Source: Amoebidium appalachense (Eukaryota; Ichthyosporea). Taken from it: a DNA stretch of 64,000 nt. The translations under genes were made by a program, and so were the position numbers. Shown in pieces: positions 37,739-51,371 of the stretch (position 1 is the first letter of the stretch; each line of letters opens with the position of its first letter). The notes beneath the pieces are model-generated. The model saw only the letters and a program-made list of their open reading frames with translations. It was not told the DNA's origin and did not search any database. Location: contig CAVNZM010000007.1 in assembly GCA_963693365.1 (NCBI GenBank), positions 5,084,001-5,148,000 on the forward strand, in the 5' to 3' direction.

Positions 37739-38291
37739 CCGTGTGTGATGTTTGTCTGTGCCGTCTAGCATTTATCTCTACAAAGCGTGCCTTTGGGTAA
37801 TGTTATGTTGTGCTTTTCTTTTGTGTGTCTACGATGTATCGTTTGTGTGTGTGTTCGTGTTCGTGTTCGTGTTGGAATATGTTTGCAGAGGTATCCCTTA
37901 GCTTCTATCTGTGTTTGTGTTTCTCTTTGTTCGTGTGTTTTTTGGGTGTACCCAGGCCTGTGTACTTGCATGGGCGAGTGTTGGGCTGGAGAATGCTGCG
38001 AAGTTTATGTGCTAGAATTATGCTAAAAAGGGTGACACCAGGACAAAAAAAGTGCCGAGCCACTAAGGAATAGCACGGTAACTCAAGAAATTTAACTTAA
38101 TAACAATTCGTTGTGGTGTAGCGTGTGATGGTGCGTTGAAACGGGAAAGAGGCAGCATGTGTGTGGGGGGTTTGCCCGTGGACCTGCAAGTTTACAAGCA
38201 GAGGGAGGGTGGTGGTGGTTGTTTTTGTAGTTGTGATTTTGGGGAGGCCCGGGGGGAGGGGGGGGGAAGAGGGGGGTGGGAGGGGGAGGGG

Positions 38292-38340
<49 letters not shown>

Positions 38341-38420
38341 GGAAGGGAGGATTTCACACTCTGAAAGTCGTAGTCCCTCACGACAGGGAACTGCTGCAGC
38401 AGCCGTTGATAGTCGGTCGC
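37048..38420 (-). CDS. Unrecognised spliced gene, fragmentary model
   Basis: Three exons join in phase with GT-AG borders: 38420-38360 (ATDYQRLLQQFPVVRDYDFQ), 37530-37463 (RNHIRPVRHQQIHSHQVTAP) and 37105-37048 (VIVPQVAPATPATVVPSSE). A possible preceding exon at about 38520-38660 reads TSGAVSIFGRTNLQRLRYSL and VKLIPRQLSQLVQKF and would also end in phase 0 at a gtacac donor, but it has no ATG in that frame. I do not recognise the product; the last exon is Pro/Val/Ala-rich. The next exon and stop were not located (one option is near 36880). Support is coding-like composition and phase agreement only. Confidence 0.35.
37672..37737. repeat. (GT)n tract
   Basis: About 65 bp of GT repeat, interrupted once by a TA step. 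Confidence 0.9.
38246..38339. repeat. Poly-G run
   Basis: G-rich block ending in more than 40 consecutive G (about 38297-38339), next to the exon candidate at 38360-38420. Confidence 0.9.
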
Positions 38421-38855
38421 CTGCATTGACGCTTTTGCACAGCACACGCACGAGAGAGGAAGTTGGAACGGGACACAAAAGGGCAAGCCACTCTTGTGTA
38501 CGCTGGTATGTAGGAGGTGATGGAGAGGGGAGGGTTGGGAAGATGGGGAGAATTTCTGGACAAGTTGTGAAAGCTGACGAGGGATCAACTTGACGAGTGA
38601 GTATCGCAATCGTTGCAAGTTGGTGCGGCCAAAAATAGAAACGGCTCCTGATGTCAATCTGCCTCATGACCATATATGGTTATTTCAGCAACAATAGAAC
38701 AGGTGTTCCACAAACAAATCCTTGGTCGCATCATATGGCACTGCGTACGTACCTGTGTGTGTGCATGCGTCAACGTGCAGCATCGTACTCACAACTGCCA
38801 CTCACTGCCGCCGCCGCCGCCGTTTAAAATGTGCTTTAAATTAGTTTGTGCATGT

Positions 38856-38856
38856 G

Positions 38857-38919
<63 letters not shown>

Positions 38920-38974
38920 ATGTGTGTGTGTGTGTGCCAGCGTGTGTGTGTGTGCGTGTGTGTGTGTGTATGTG

Positions 38975-39064
<90 letters not shown>

Positions 39065-39085
39065 TGTGTTTGTGTGTTTGTGTGT
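38856..39085. repeat. (GT)n tract
   Basis: GT repeats with tgtaca and tgccagcg interruptions; the longest uninterrupted segment is about 80 bp (38980-39060). Confidence 0.93.
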
Positions 39086-39187
39086 GTGGAAGACTGTATA
39101 ACGGCACCTATCTGCCCGGTTTTAACGGCTCAAATTTAAATACAATACACGTGTGTCTACTAACAAGCTGTTAATATTAGCGTGTGT

Positions 39188-39445
39188 GTGCGCGAGCCTG
39201 GTGCTTGTGCGAGTGTGCTAGCCTTGTGCGTTGTGCGTTCTAAGCCTTGTGTGTGTGTGTGTGTTTGGGAGAGGGGGGGCGGGGGGTGGGGGGAGGGGAA
39301 GGTGCTGGGGGGGAGGGGGGGGGGGGGTTGTTTACCTGTATGTGCTATAGCATGTGTGCGTATGCGTGCATGTGTGCGGGTGTGCGTGTGCGTGTGCATG
39401 TGTGTGTGTGTGCATGTGCATATGTGTGTGCGTCAAGGTATAAAC

Positions 39446-39515
<70 letters not shown>

Positions 39516-39559
39516 CGTGACGGTGTGTGTGGTGTGACACTGTGTGTGTGTGTGCATGA

Positions 39560-39610
<51 letters not shown>

Positions 39611-39674
39611 ATGTGTGTGTGCGTGCGCGTGTGGGGAAGGGGAGGAGGAAAGGGGGGGGGGGGGGGGGGGGGGG
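39188..39674. repeat. (GT)n and poly-G block
   Basis: G-rich 39266-39328, (GT)n at 39447-39511 and 39563-39608, then poly-G at 39653-39674. No gene. Confidence 0.88.
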
Positions 39675-40283
39675 AACTCAGGCGGATGGGAGGATTTGGC
39701 GTGTGCATTGTGCTTGTGCAGCAACTAAAACATCCCGGCACCATAACATGTGGCACAAACTATTCGCTGGTTTTTATTATTATTTGCAGATATATCCTTT
39801 CTCCTGGCCCACCGACACACAGTATTGGGTTTACTACTCAGATTCAAGTGTATCTAACTTGACGTTACTGCTACCCATTCTATACGTTTTCGAATAAAAA
39901 CATTCTTCAAAGCTTCACCCATAAACCTGCCCCATCATCCACCTAATATTCGTAACAGAGGTTTGCACAAGTTGGCGCTGCCGCAGCCAAATTCAAATTC
40001 AAATCTCCCCTTTGGTCTTTTTATCAAAACACTGTTACATGTTCACTTTTCCCTTTCGTAACACCTCCATCACAGCACATTCGTGTTCAGTTTACATATC
40101 CGTGTTCATTAAAACAAGGATTCATAACGGCGTGGTGAGTAACATTCCTCGCAACATAATGCCACATTGCCGTTCACATGCAAAAGAGTCTCTCTCGAGA
40201 ATAGACTGTCCGGGATGCCGTCAAATAAATAAATAGTTGAATAATTCGATACATTAGGTGGGCAAAAAAAAACGAGGAAAAAA
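39675..40283. other. 3' flank of the GH15-like gene
   Basis: Unique AT-richer DNA with no supported coding frame. It probably includes the 3' untranslated region of the minus-strand gene ending at 40284. Confidence 0.5.
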
Positions 40284-41732
40284 TTAAGCACCGCTAGCAC
40301 AGTTGGGCACGAGTGCCGCCGACAGCATAGCGTGGAGCGCAAGCTGCAGGTTTGCCTGCGTCCACAGCAGTGGGCAGATGTCGTTCACTACATACTTTCC
40401 CTTCTCAATATAGTACGACTCGGGGCACTTCCATGCCCCAAACACGCAAACATCCCCCGTCACCTGCCCCAACGCACGGTGGAAGAACAGCCGCTGCAAC
40501 ATCCGAAGCTGCTGCCTCTCTTCGCTTGTCACTGCCTCCTGCGCCCACGTACCAAACACCACCGACACAATCGAGTCGAAAATGCACCACTGCGCCTCCT
40601 CCCCAGGCGTCAATAGGCGGTCGCGCGCACCCATGTTGTCGCTGAAATCCGCCGTACGGTTTTCCTCGCTGAAAAGCGTCTTGTAATCTGCCATCCAGTA
40701 GGAGTCGCCCGAATAGCGCCGGATTCCATTATCCCCGGCCAGATGGTCAACGACGTCTGTGACGATCTTACGGGCAATATCACCCTCGACTATGCGCAGA
40801 GGATAGACCAAAAATAGGAGCGCGCCGTCCGTGGTGCGCGTTGCACCTTCATCGCGCGACTCGTAGGGGAGGATGCTGGCAAGGGCTGCCTGACCCCGTG
40901 CCTCCATGGCTGCAACAGTGGAGAGGGCATCGTCGCTCAGCGGCACGTCGGCGTGCTGCTTCGGGTTGGTTGTGCCTTTTACGGCTGTGTAACATTTGGA
41001 AAACGCGGCAGAAAACTTGCTGTTTTCGTTCATTAGACGGTGAAGCTCGCGCAGACCAGCGGTGGCCGCGCCGACACTTGACGCCTCGACCTTGCGCACC
41101 TCCTCCCAGTGGCCGTTGTCTTTGTCGGACCAAAACCCAACAGCGTACAGATAGAGGGTGAGCTGGGCAAGCAGCTCTGCAAACTTCTCGTGCGAGCAGT
41201 CCAGATGACCCTTACGGCCTAGCTTGCACGCGAGCCACAGGAAGTATCCCAGGGCGTCGTTTTGTGCGTGCGACCAGTGTTCTGTGTTCTCGCTCAGTTT
41301 GTGGCCGTTGAAGCGAATGTGTGGCCGCTGCATTACGTCTTCGGTGTCGGCGCGACCGCTAATGCAGTCGAGGAAGCGGTTGGAGTGTGCCTGCCAAAAG
41401 GCGGCAATGTCGCGCACAACAGAAACTGCCTTGGCGTGGTCACCAATAACAAGTTGGGCGTGCGCAATGTGGATGTTGTCCCTCACCCACACGTTGCTGT
41501 AGCCTGTGTAATCCTCCACGCCTTCCTCCGAGAGCGCGGCGCAGAACAACCCACGGCCCTTGATATTGGGGAAATCCAGGGTGCCCTTGGATTCGAGCAG
41601 ACGCCAGATTTTCAGGACATCTTCGGCTGTGTAGACGTTCTTGCTCTGCTTGAGAAGGGCTCCGAGCTCCTTGTTGTGCACGACGACCTTGGGGACATTT
41701 TGGAACTGGGGAACGGCATGTGTGACAGCCAT
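40284..41732 (-). CDS. GH15-like (glucoamylase/phosphorylase-kinase-related) protein, intronless
   Basis: 482 residues, one exon, ATG at 41732. It resembles the glycoside hydrolase family 15-related proteins of cyanobacteria and algae, and the (alpha/alpha)6 domain shared with phosphorylase kinase alpha/beta. GYSNVWVRDNIHIAHAQLVI lies at about residues 77-96, RPHIRFNGHKL and WSHAQNDALGYFLW near 130-165, FWSDKDNGHWEEVRKVEASS near 200-220, then LPYESRDEGATRTTDGALLF and SGDSYWMADY. The WVRDN and GHWEE segments are the conserved acidic sites of the fold. No signal peptide or transmembrane segment is seen, so it is probably cytosolic and acts on an alpha-glucan or related sugar (inference). The lack of introns beside intron-rich neighbours, plus similarity to bacterial-type members, makes ancient transfer worth testing. 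A TATA/CCAAT promoter precedes it. Confidence 0.82.
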   Translation of the reverse strand: MAVTHAVPQFQNVPKVVVHNKELGALLKQSKNVYTAEDVLKIWRLLESKGTLDFPNIKGRGLFCAALSEEGVEDYTGYSNVWVRDNIHIAHAQLVIGDHAKAVSVVRDIAAFWQAHSNRFLDCISGRADTEDVMQRPHIRFNGHKLSENTEHWSHAQNDALGYFLWLACKLGRKGHLDCSHEKFAELLAQLTLYLYAVGFWSDKDNGHWEEVRKVEASSVGAATAGLRELHRLMNENSKFSAAFSKCYTAVKGTTNPKQHADVPLSDDALSTVAAMEARGQAALASILPYESRDEGATRTTDGALLFLVYPLRIVEGDIARKIVTDVVDHLAGDNGIRRYSGDSYWMADYKTLFSEENRTADFSDNMGARDRLLTPGEEAQWCIFDSIVSVVFGTWAQEAVTSEERQQLRMLQRLFFHRALGQVTGDVCVFGAWKCPESYYIEKGKYVVNDICPLLWTQANLQLALHAMLSAALVPNCASGA

Positions 41733-42032
41733 GTTATCTTTGTGCTATTGGGCTAGTGTCTGTGTGTGTGCTTGTGCCACTGTGTGTTGTTTTGTGTGTG
41801 TGGTCACAACAAGCTTAAGCGCAACTCGGAAACTAATATTTGCCGAGAGTTGGACCTGACGCTTATTCCGAGCTCAATGACTAGATTGTACTTATTTTGT
41901 GATTATATTGCAAGAACTCAATACTATACGTTTTTCACCTGTTTTGCAGTGCCAAAGGTGCTTCCAAGAGATGTCTGGCTTTATGCATGGATGTGAATTT
42001 GAGTGCGTTTGATTCTGGTTTAGGCTGTTTCG

Positions 42033-42115
42033 CTGGCTTATTTATATGCGCGTTTTGTATTTGGCCAAATGCTATTGGCGGCATATTTTGAGCCGCAAAG
42101 GACATCGACCAATAA
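42033..42115 (-). promoter_or_regulatory. TATA and CCAAT boxes of the GH15-like gene
   Basis: Minus strand: gccgccaatagcat at about 42068-42081 lies some 30 bp upstream of gcgcatataaataagcc (42032-42048), about 300 bp before the ATG. A further plus-strand ccaat lies near 42110. Confidence 0.55.
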
Positions 42116-43076
42116 AGCTTGAGTCTGTTACATCTCCCTTCACTTGAGGATGGGGTTCAAAGAGCTTGAATAGAACAATTTTCATCACCAACCGGTAATT
42201 TAAATTGGAATTATTGGACTATATCAAGGCTCTCAGGCTTTGCCAATGGACCACAACCCTCTAAGATTGATTGCATGCTTGTGTCGATGGAACATGCTGT
42301 GTTGAATACCTACCGGAGAAAATTTTACACAAAATGAAGCAAGGACATCTATAAATAAATATAATCGATCAACACTTGATCTGGAGAGCTCAGACTTGGA
42401 GACCAGGGACTTGTGACGGCGCCCTGCGACTACATGCTCTCTTGGGTGTAGGGAGACTAAACTTCCTGGACCACAAGATAGATTGACCAATTATAAAATC
42501 TTCCCATGTTGGCCAATCAACGAAGACCATCTAGATGATGCCATTGAGTTCCCCTTGTACGTGTGACACGTGGCACGTGTGTCAGGACTCACGCTCTCAC
42601 ACAAAGGAGGAATCTAAGCATTCACTTTTTTGTGGCTTAATCATTACCATGTTCAAGCTTATGTACGTATCCATGGTTTTTGAGCTTGTTTTCCACTAGG
42701 TTTCGTACGCAACTAGGTTTCGTACACTTGGTTTCAAATTCGTACGCAAGCCGCGGCTGCGGGATCGATACGCGCTGCAGCTGACCGCAACGCAAATTCT
42801 GGTAGAGTATGTACGTATACCGCAGGCACTGGCCACCTCAAAATGCACAATCTCCAACTTGTCCACCGCCAAAATTTTAAAATACCCAAGTAACAGAAAT
42901 GTACAGCACACAGAAGACGTTCTAGGTAGGGCCGCATCATGCATGTACCTATTGTACATGGCCTCAAAAGCAGCCGCTGAAGTTAGCAGCTATTGTGTTT
43001 TTCTCGGAGGCCTTTGATTTGCAAATAAAAACACGGATTTCCATTTGCGTGATTTGTAGCTAATTAAACCAACCTC
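42116..43076. other. Intergenic, no supported gene
   Basis: Complex DNA without long simple repeats; short open frames only. A small direct repeat (tttcgtacgcaactagg/tttcgtacac) occurs near 42700. Confidence 0.5.
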
Positions 43077-43322
43077 CCGTATCTACCATTTTTGACGAAA
43101 TCGAGGACGATCTGATCGAGGATTTCGGATGGCCCTGTTGCGGCACTTGAAATTCTCGAATCAATCAAGCAATCGAGGGCATGACGTCAATCTGACGTTT
43201 TGTAAACAAATGACGTCATCATAGATCGCTTGGTATGTTCGAGAATTTCAATAGCCGCGTCAGGGCCATTCGAAATCCTTGATCGGATCATCCTCGATCA
43301 GGGCTAAAAATGGTAGATACGG
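43077..43322. mobile_element. Palindromic MITE, 246 bp
   Basis: The left arm ccgtatctaccattttt...gaaattctcgaa (43077-43160) is the inverse complement of the right arm ttcgagaatttc...aaaaatggtagatacgg (43238-43322), about 84 bp each with scattered mismatches and small gaps. The 77-bp centre carries two tgacgtca-like palindromes. There is no coding capacity. A single right arm recurs at 35731-35805. Confidence 0.85.
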
Positions 43323-43770
43323 ACCTTGCTTTGAAGATCAGGAGTAGGGCGATCGAGGTTCTGATCGATCGGGGCGGGTCCCCCGGGGCCCCGCCGCCCG
43401 TCCGCCGGCCACTGCAGTGTCGAACCTTTCGAGTGATTTACTTCATTACGCACTCGTGTGTGTATTATATTTGTGGCCCAAAAATAATTAACATTTTCAA
43501 CACCAGCTTTTGTGTTGTACTGGTCGTGTAACCCACGAGTCGTCGGACGCACAGCACCCAGTACAAAAGGACACTGAAGTGTACCAACCAATCGACATCT
43601 TTATGATCTGACGTCATATGACCAGCCTATGGTCGTTCTATGCATAAACAGATCTCCGTAGGATCGATGCGGCTGAGTGGTTCAGTCGCATAACGCAAGC
43701 ATTATATTTCAAGTCCGTGTTCTTCACGTCACATTCACAAGCTCACTTTATCTGAGGTAAGTTGCTATCC

Positions 43771-43804
<34 letters not shown>

Positions 43805-43848
43805 GCTCCCCTCGCGGTCCTCCCCCATGCCCCGTCTCTCTTTTTCCG

Positions 43849-46190
<2,342 letters not shown>

Positions 46191-46196
46191 GTCATC

Positions 46197-46325
46197 ATGT
46201 TTTCATCGTTCACCAAGCCGTTTGCCGCTGCCTCTGAGCGCAACAAAGAGCCTATCTTGGAGGTGCTTAGGGAGCTGCTGACGAGTGAATATGACGGGTG
46301 CACAGTGCTGGAAGTGGGCTCGGGT

Positions 46326-46374
<49 letters not shown>

Positions 46375-47183
46375 GGTGGGTGGGTGTGTGGGTGGGTGTG
46401 CGCGTGTGTGTGCCCCAAGGTGTTAAGAGTGCCGGTGGTGTGGTGTGCATGCGGACGGCAGGTGCTTTGTTCCCCCCCCCCCCCCCCCCCCCCTCCCCCC
46501 CATTTTTTTTTTGGAAATCCACGCCTTTGGGTAATTCCTGTGTGGGTATACCCGAGAGTGTTTCTACTGGTGGTGTGTGTGTGTGGTGCTGGTGGTGGAT
46601 TGGGTGGGTTGGGGGGGGGGGGGGGGGGGGGGGAGGGGGAGAAGGTAGCACGGGAAGGGGCGGGGGCGGGGGTTGGAGGGAGGCGGGGGGGGGGGGGGGG
46701 GGGGGGGTTGGGAGCCATTTTTTATTTTTATTTTTTTTATTTTTTTTGGGGGGGGGGGAGGGGGGGTCGTTTGAGGGTGACAAGTTAGTAGGGGGGCAAA
46801 TTGGTGATATTGCAGTTTGCAGCGGGTGGGTGGGGGAGGGAAGGAAGTGTGGAAGAATCCCAGCATATTGTACTCTCCTTCCCCCCCCCCCCCCCCCCCC
46901 CCCCCCTCCTCCCCCCCGACACACACGCACACACAAACACACACACACACACTCTCTCTCTCTCCATCTCTCTCTCTCTCTGCAGCTCCTCCCTCCCTCC
47001 CTGTACATACCTAATTGGCTGTCCACTCCTCCTTCCCCGGGGGAAAAGAAAAAAAGAGTAAAATAGATCACTACTAGTACTAGTAATCTATCCGGAGCAC
47101 GGACCCCCTCGCCTATCCGTGTTATTCTCCTTGCACCTGAGCTATACCCTCCACATAGCCCCCCACCCCCCTCCCCCCCGATA

Positions 47184-47280
<97 letters not shown>

Positions 47281-47754
47281 CAACTTTTTGTTCCCCTCCC
47301 TCTCATATTTCCTTATCCCACCCGGTCCCCACACCAGCTCATTCTCCTTTTTCCCCACCCCTTCCCACCCCCTTCAACCCCCCCCCTCCCCCCCCCCCCA
47401 CACACACACCCAAAAAAAATGAATAAATCTTCAATAAATAAATAGAAATGATGACAAACCAAAAGAAAAAGGGAAAAAAGAGAGAGAGAGAGAGAGAGAG
47501 AGAATAAGAAAAAGAAACAAAAAGAACAGAAAAAAAGCAAAAACCAAAAAAGCCTTCACCTCCACATCCTTGGTTAAAAAAACCCGAAAAATTGCAGCTA
47601 TTATCTGACACATGACCCTCTTCGAATCAAACACAGGCACGGGGCAGCACGTGGTACACTTTGCACCAAACTTCCCAAAGCTGACCTGGCAGCCTACAGA
47701 TTTGGCAGAGTATAGCCCCCCCCCCCCCCCCCCCCCCCCCCCCGCCCTAAACCA

Positions 47755-47829
<75 letters not shown>

Positions 47830-48306
47830 ACATGCACACACACAAAACAAAAAGAACAGTGAGAGAGACAGGGTGAGAGTGAGATTGAGTGAGATTTAGG
47901 GAGAGAGGGGAAGAAGAAGTAGGCAGAAGAAGTGGAAGAAGAAAAGGGGAAAGAAAACCCAGAAAGGTCGATTGTGGTCATGTTGGTAATAGTATTGATA
48001 TAACAAAATATAATGGTGACATACAACAAGAAACAGAGAGAACGATAACTCTATTGGAGCAGGGAGAATACTGCCCGCGCCCGCACACACACACCACTTC
48101 TCACCAGCAAGGATCACTCGCACTAACCCCTGACTTATCACCCATCGATGATCTGGTTTTGCAAGTAGGCCTTTATGGTTGGTTGGCTTTCGCGTGGAAT
48201 AATATAGATGAAACCACTACATTGTTGTGCTTGGTTTCAGGGTGGTGACCCAAGGAGCAACAAGGATGAAACTCATCCATACACATGCACACGCAGGCGC
48301 ACACTT

Positions 48307-48387
<81 letters not shown>

Positions 48388-48475
48388 ACACATGCTCACA
48401 CTTCCGTGAACACGCACACACTCACTTGCACTCACTCACACACACACACACACACACACACACATGCACACACAT

Positions 48476-48542
<67 letters not shown>

Positions 48543-50238
48543 AATATGCCCGGCCTAGTCGCTTGGATTGTCGATGCCGAGCACCCAAATATCAAGTAAG
48601 ATGCCCCCTAGCCCCTCTCCCCTCCCCACCTCGTCCCCCCCCCCCCCCTCCCCCCCCCCCCCGGGGCCCGCCCCGGTCCCTCGGATTAGGGCTCTATCCC
48701 CCACTTCCTTCCTCTCCCCTTCCATATACTCGCCAGCACACAGACTCGAAACTCTCCTCTCTCTCCCCTGCCTCTTCGTGCCCCTCCCCTCCGTACCCCT
48801 CCCTGTTCTCTCTCTCTCTTCCCCCCCTCCCCCCTCCCCCCCCCCCCCCCCCCCCTCTTTCGACACCTCTCCTCCCTCACACATACACACACACACGCAC
48901 GCACTCCCCCCCCCCCCCCCCCCCCCTCTCTAACCACCCCCCGCCCTCCCCGCACCCTCCCCCCCCCCCCCCCCCCCCCCTTCCTCCTGCCCTCCTCTCT
49001 CTTACTTAACCCCCCTCCCCCTCCCTCCCCTCTTCCCCCACCTCCCCCCACCCCCCTCCCTAGTTAGGTTTAGTATAAGAGGGTTAAGGGGCCGAAACTC
49101 AGAAAGAGTTAACGAATTAGCCACCTCCTCCCCTCCCCCCCCCGGGGGAGCTTCCTAGAAGCCCCGTCTCCTAAGTTCCTATCTATATTTTTCTTGCTTC
49201 TGCTTACTGCTGCAACTTTAACCCCCGGCCTTTCCCACTGCCCTTGCCTGCATAAGCAACCCTGCTCGTCTCTGATCAAGACGGGTGAACTACCCATGTT
49301 CAAGTGAAACAGTATCTGAGTTGGGTTTCGTTAACGAGGTGAATAGGTCGAAACTCGGGTACTGTGGATGACGTGGGCCCCCCCTGAGGATGGGCTCTGC
49401 TTATTATGCATACTCTTTTATGTATGGCTTGCATTCTACATCGTGTTATCCGTTTGTTCCTGTATACTTCGTACTTTTTGACGCATTCAAACCCCCCCCC
49501 TCGGCGGAGGATTGGGCTCTTCTTATGCTACATGCTGTGTGTTATTGATGTTGCATACTTGCATGTTCGCTGCTGCGTTTTATTACGTGCCCTGTGTTCT
49601 GCACCTTTCTTCTTATCGTGCAGTTGTATTCCGTTACAAGATGTAACCCCCCTTCCCCCCTCCCCCCTCCCCCCTCTCCCCCCCTTTCCTCCGAGGGACG
49701 GCCTTTGCTTATTATGCATACTCTGTATGTATGGCTTGCACTCTGCATTGTGTTGTCCGCTATGGATGTGTACTTGGTACAATAGCTACCCCCCCGGCGG
49801 CTTCTCTTTCCCATAATCACTCTCCCCCCCCCCCCCCCCCCCCCCTCCCCCCACTCCTCCCCCCCCCCCCCCCCCCCAACCCAAAAAATAAAATAAAAAT
49901 AAAAATAAAATAACAGGGACCCAGCCGTGCTTGATGCCGGCAACGATAACCACTGGCTGCAGCTCAAGGGGCAGCCCTATGACGTCATCTACACGGCAAA
50001 CACGTCGCACATCATGCCCTGGAACAGCGTGCTCTCGCTGTTCAGGCACGTGAGAGGCGGAGCACTGAGGAGGGCAAAAGCTGGTAAATGGATTATTCCC
50101 AGAGTGTGATTGGTTGACGTTTTTTTTTTTTCCCCTGATTAATCATTGGTGGTGTATGATTGGTGCTGGTGTTGGTGTTGGCATTGGGAGTTTGGCTGGA
50201 CGGGTGGCATGTCATGTTGTAAAAGGACATGTGAGAGG

Positions 50239-50302
<64 letters not shown>

Positions 50303-50615
50303 AGCAGCATGGGACCAGAACACCCATGATTCCCCCCCCCCCCCCCGCCCGCCCGCCCAACAGGGAAAAAAAAACACACTGAAGCAGAAGTTGGTCTCTC
50401 GCTAACACACACTCTCTCTGTGGGTGATGGTCGTTGCAGGGGACCGGCCAGGCCTGTTCATCATGTACGGCCCATTCAACGATAACGGCCAGTTCACAAG
50501 CGAGGGCAATAAGACACTCGACACACACATCAAGGTACTGAAATTTTTAATTGACTTCCTCCCTTCCCTCCCCCCCCCCTCCCCCCCAACACACACACAC
50601 ACACGCACCTTCCAT

Positions 50616-50646
<31 letters not shown>

Positions 50647-50936
50647 CCTTCCATCCCCCCCCCCTTCCACCGACACACACACACACACGCACACACACAC
50701 TCACACACCCCCCCCTCGTACTCCGTAACACATTCCAACCCCCCGCCCCCTCCCCTCAGCATGGATGATGGGCTCCTTGCAAGCATCTTACCGTTTTAAT
50801 TTTTTCGTTTCTCATTTGGTTTTTGGTCCTGGTGTTTTTCAACCAATGCCCCTTGTCTCGATGGTTTTTCAGCCTCTTGAATCGAAGAGTGGGGAAGGTG
50901 GGTGGTGGGTGTGGATGTGGGTGTGGGTGTGTGTGT

Positions 50937-50968
<32 letters not shown>

Positions 50969-51326
50969 CGAGAGGGGGAGACGAGAGGGGGAAAGATGTG
51001 AAGGAAGATTGATACGACATGTGAGAAATAGCACAGGAGGTAGACGTAAAGACCTCAAGTGGAATGGACACCTCACACACACACAGGAACAAGCGCACGT
51101 GCATCGTGTGTGTGTGTAGTGCCCATTGCGCCGTGTATGCCACTGTGTTTCTCGGTTTTTTGGTGTGTGCATGTTTGTTTGCACGGAGGCGCGTCTAACG
51201 TGTATGGTAAACAGTAGACGGATGCCTATCTAACACCCACACACGTGTAAACGTGTATGCGAATATGCACACATACTTGTACATACACTGTCACTCACGT
51301 GCACACTCATGTACGAACACACACCA

Positions 51327-51371
<45 letters not shown>

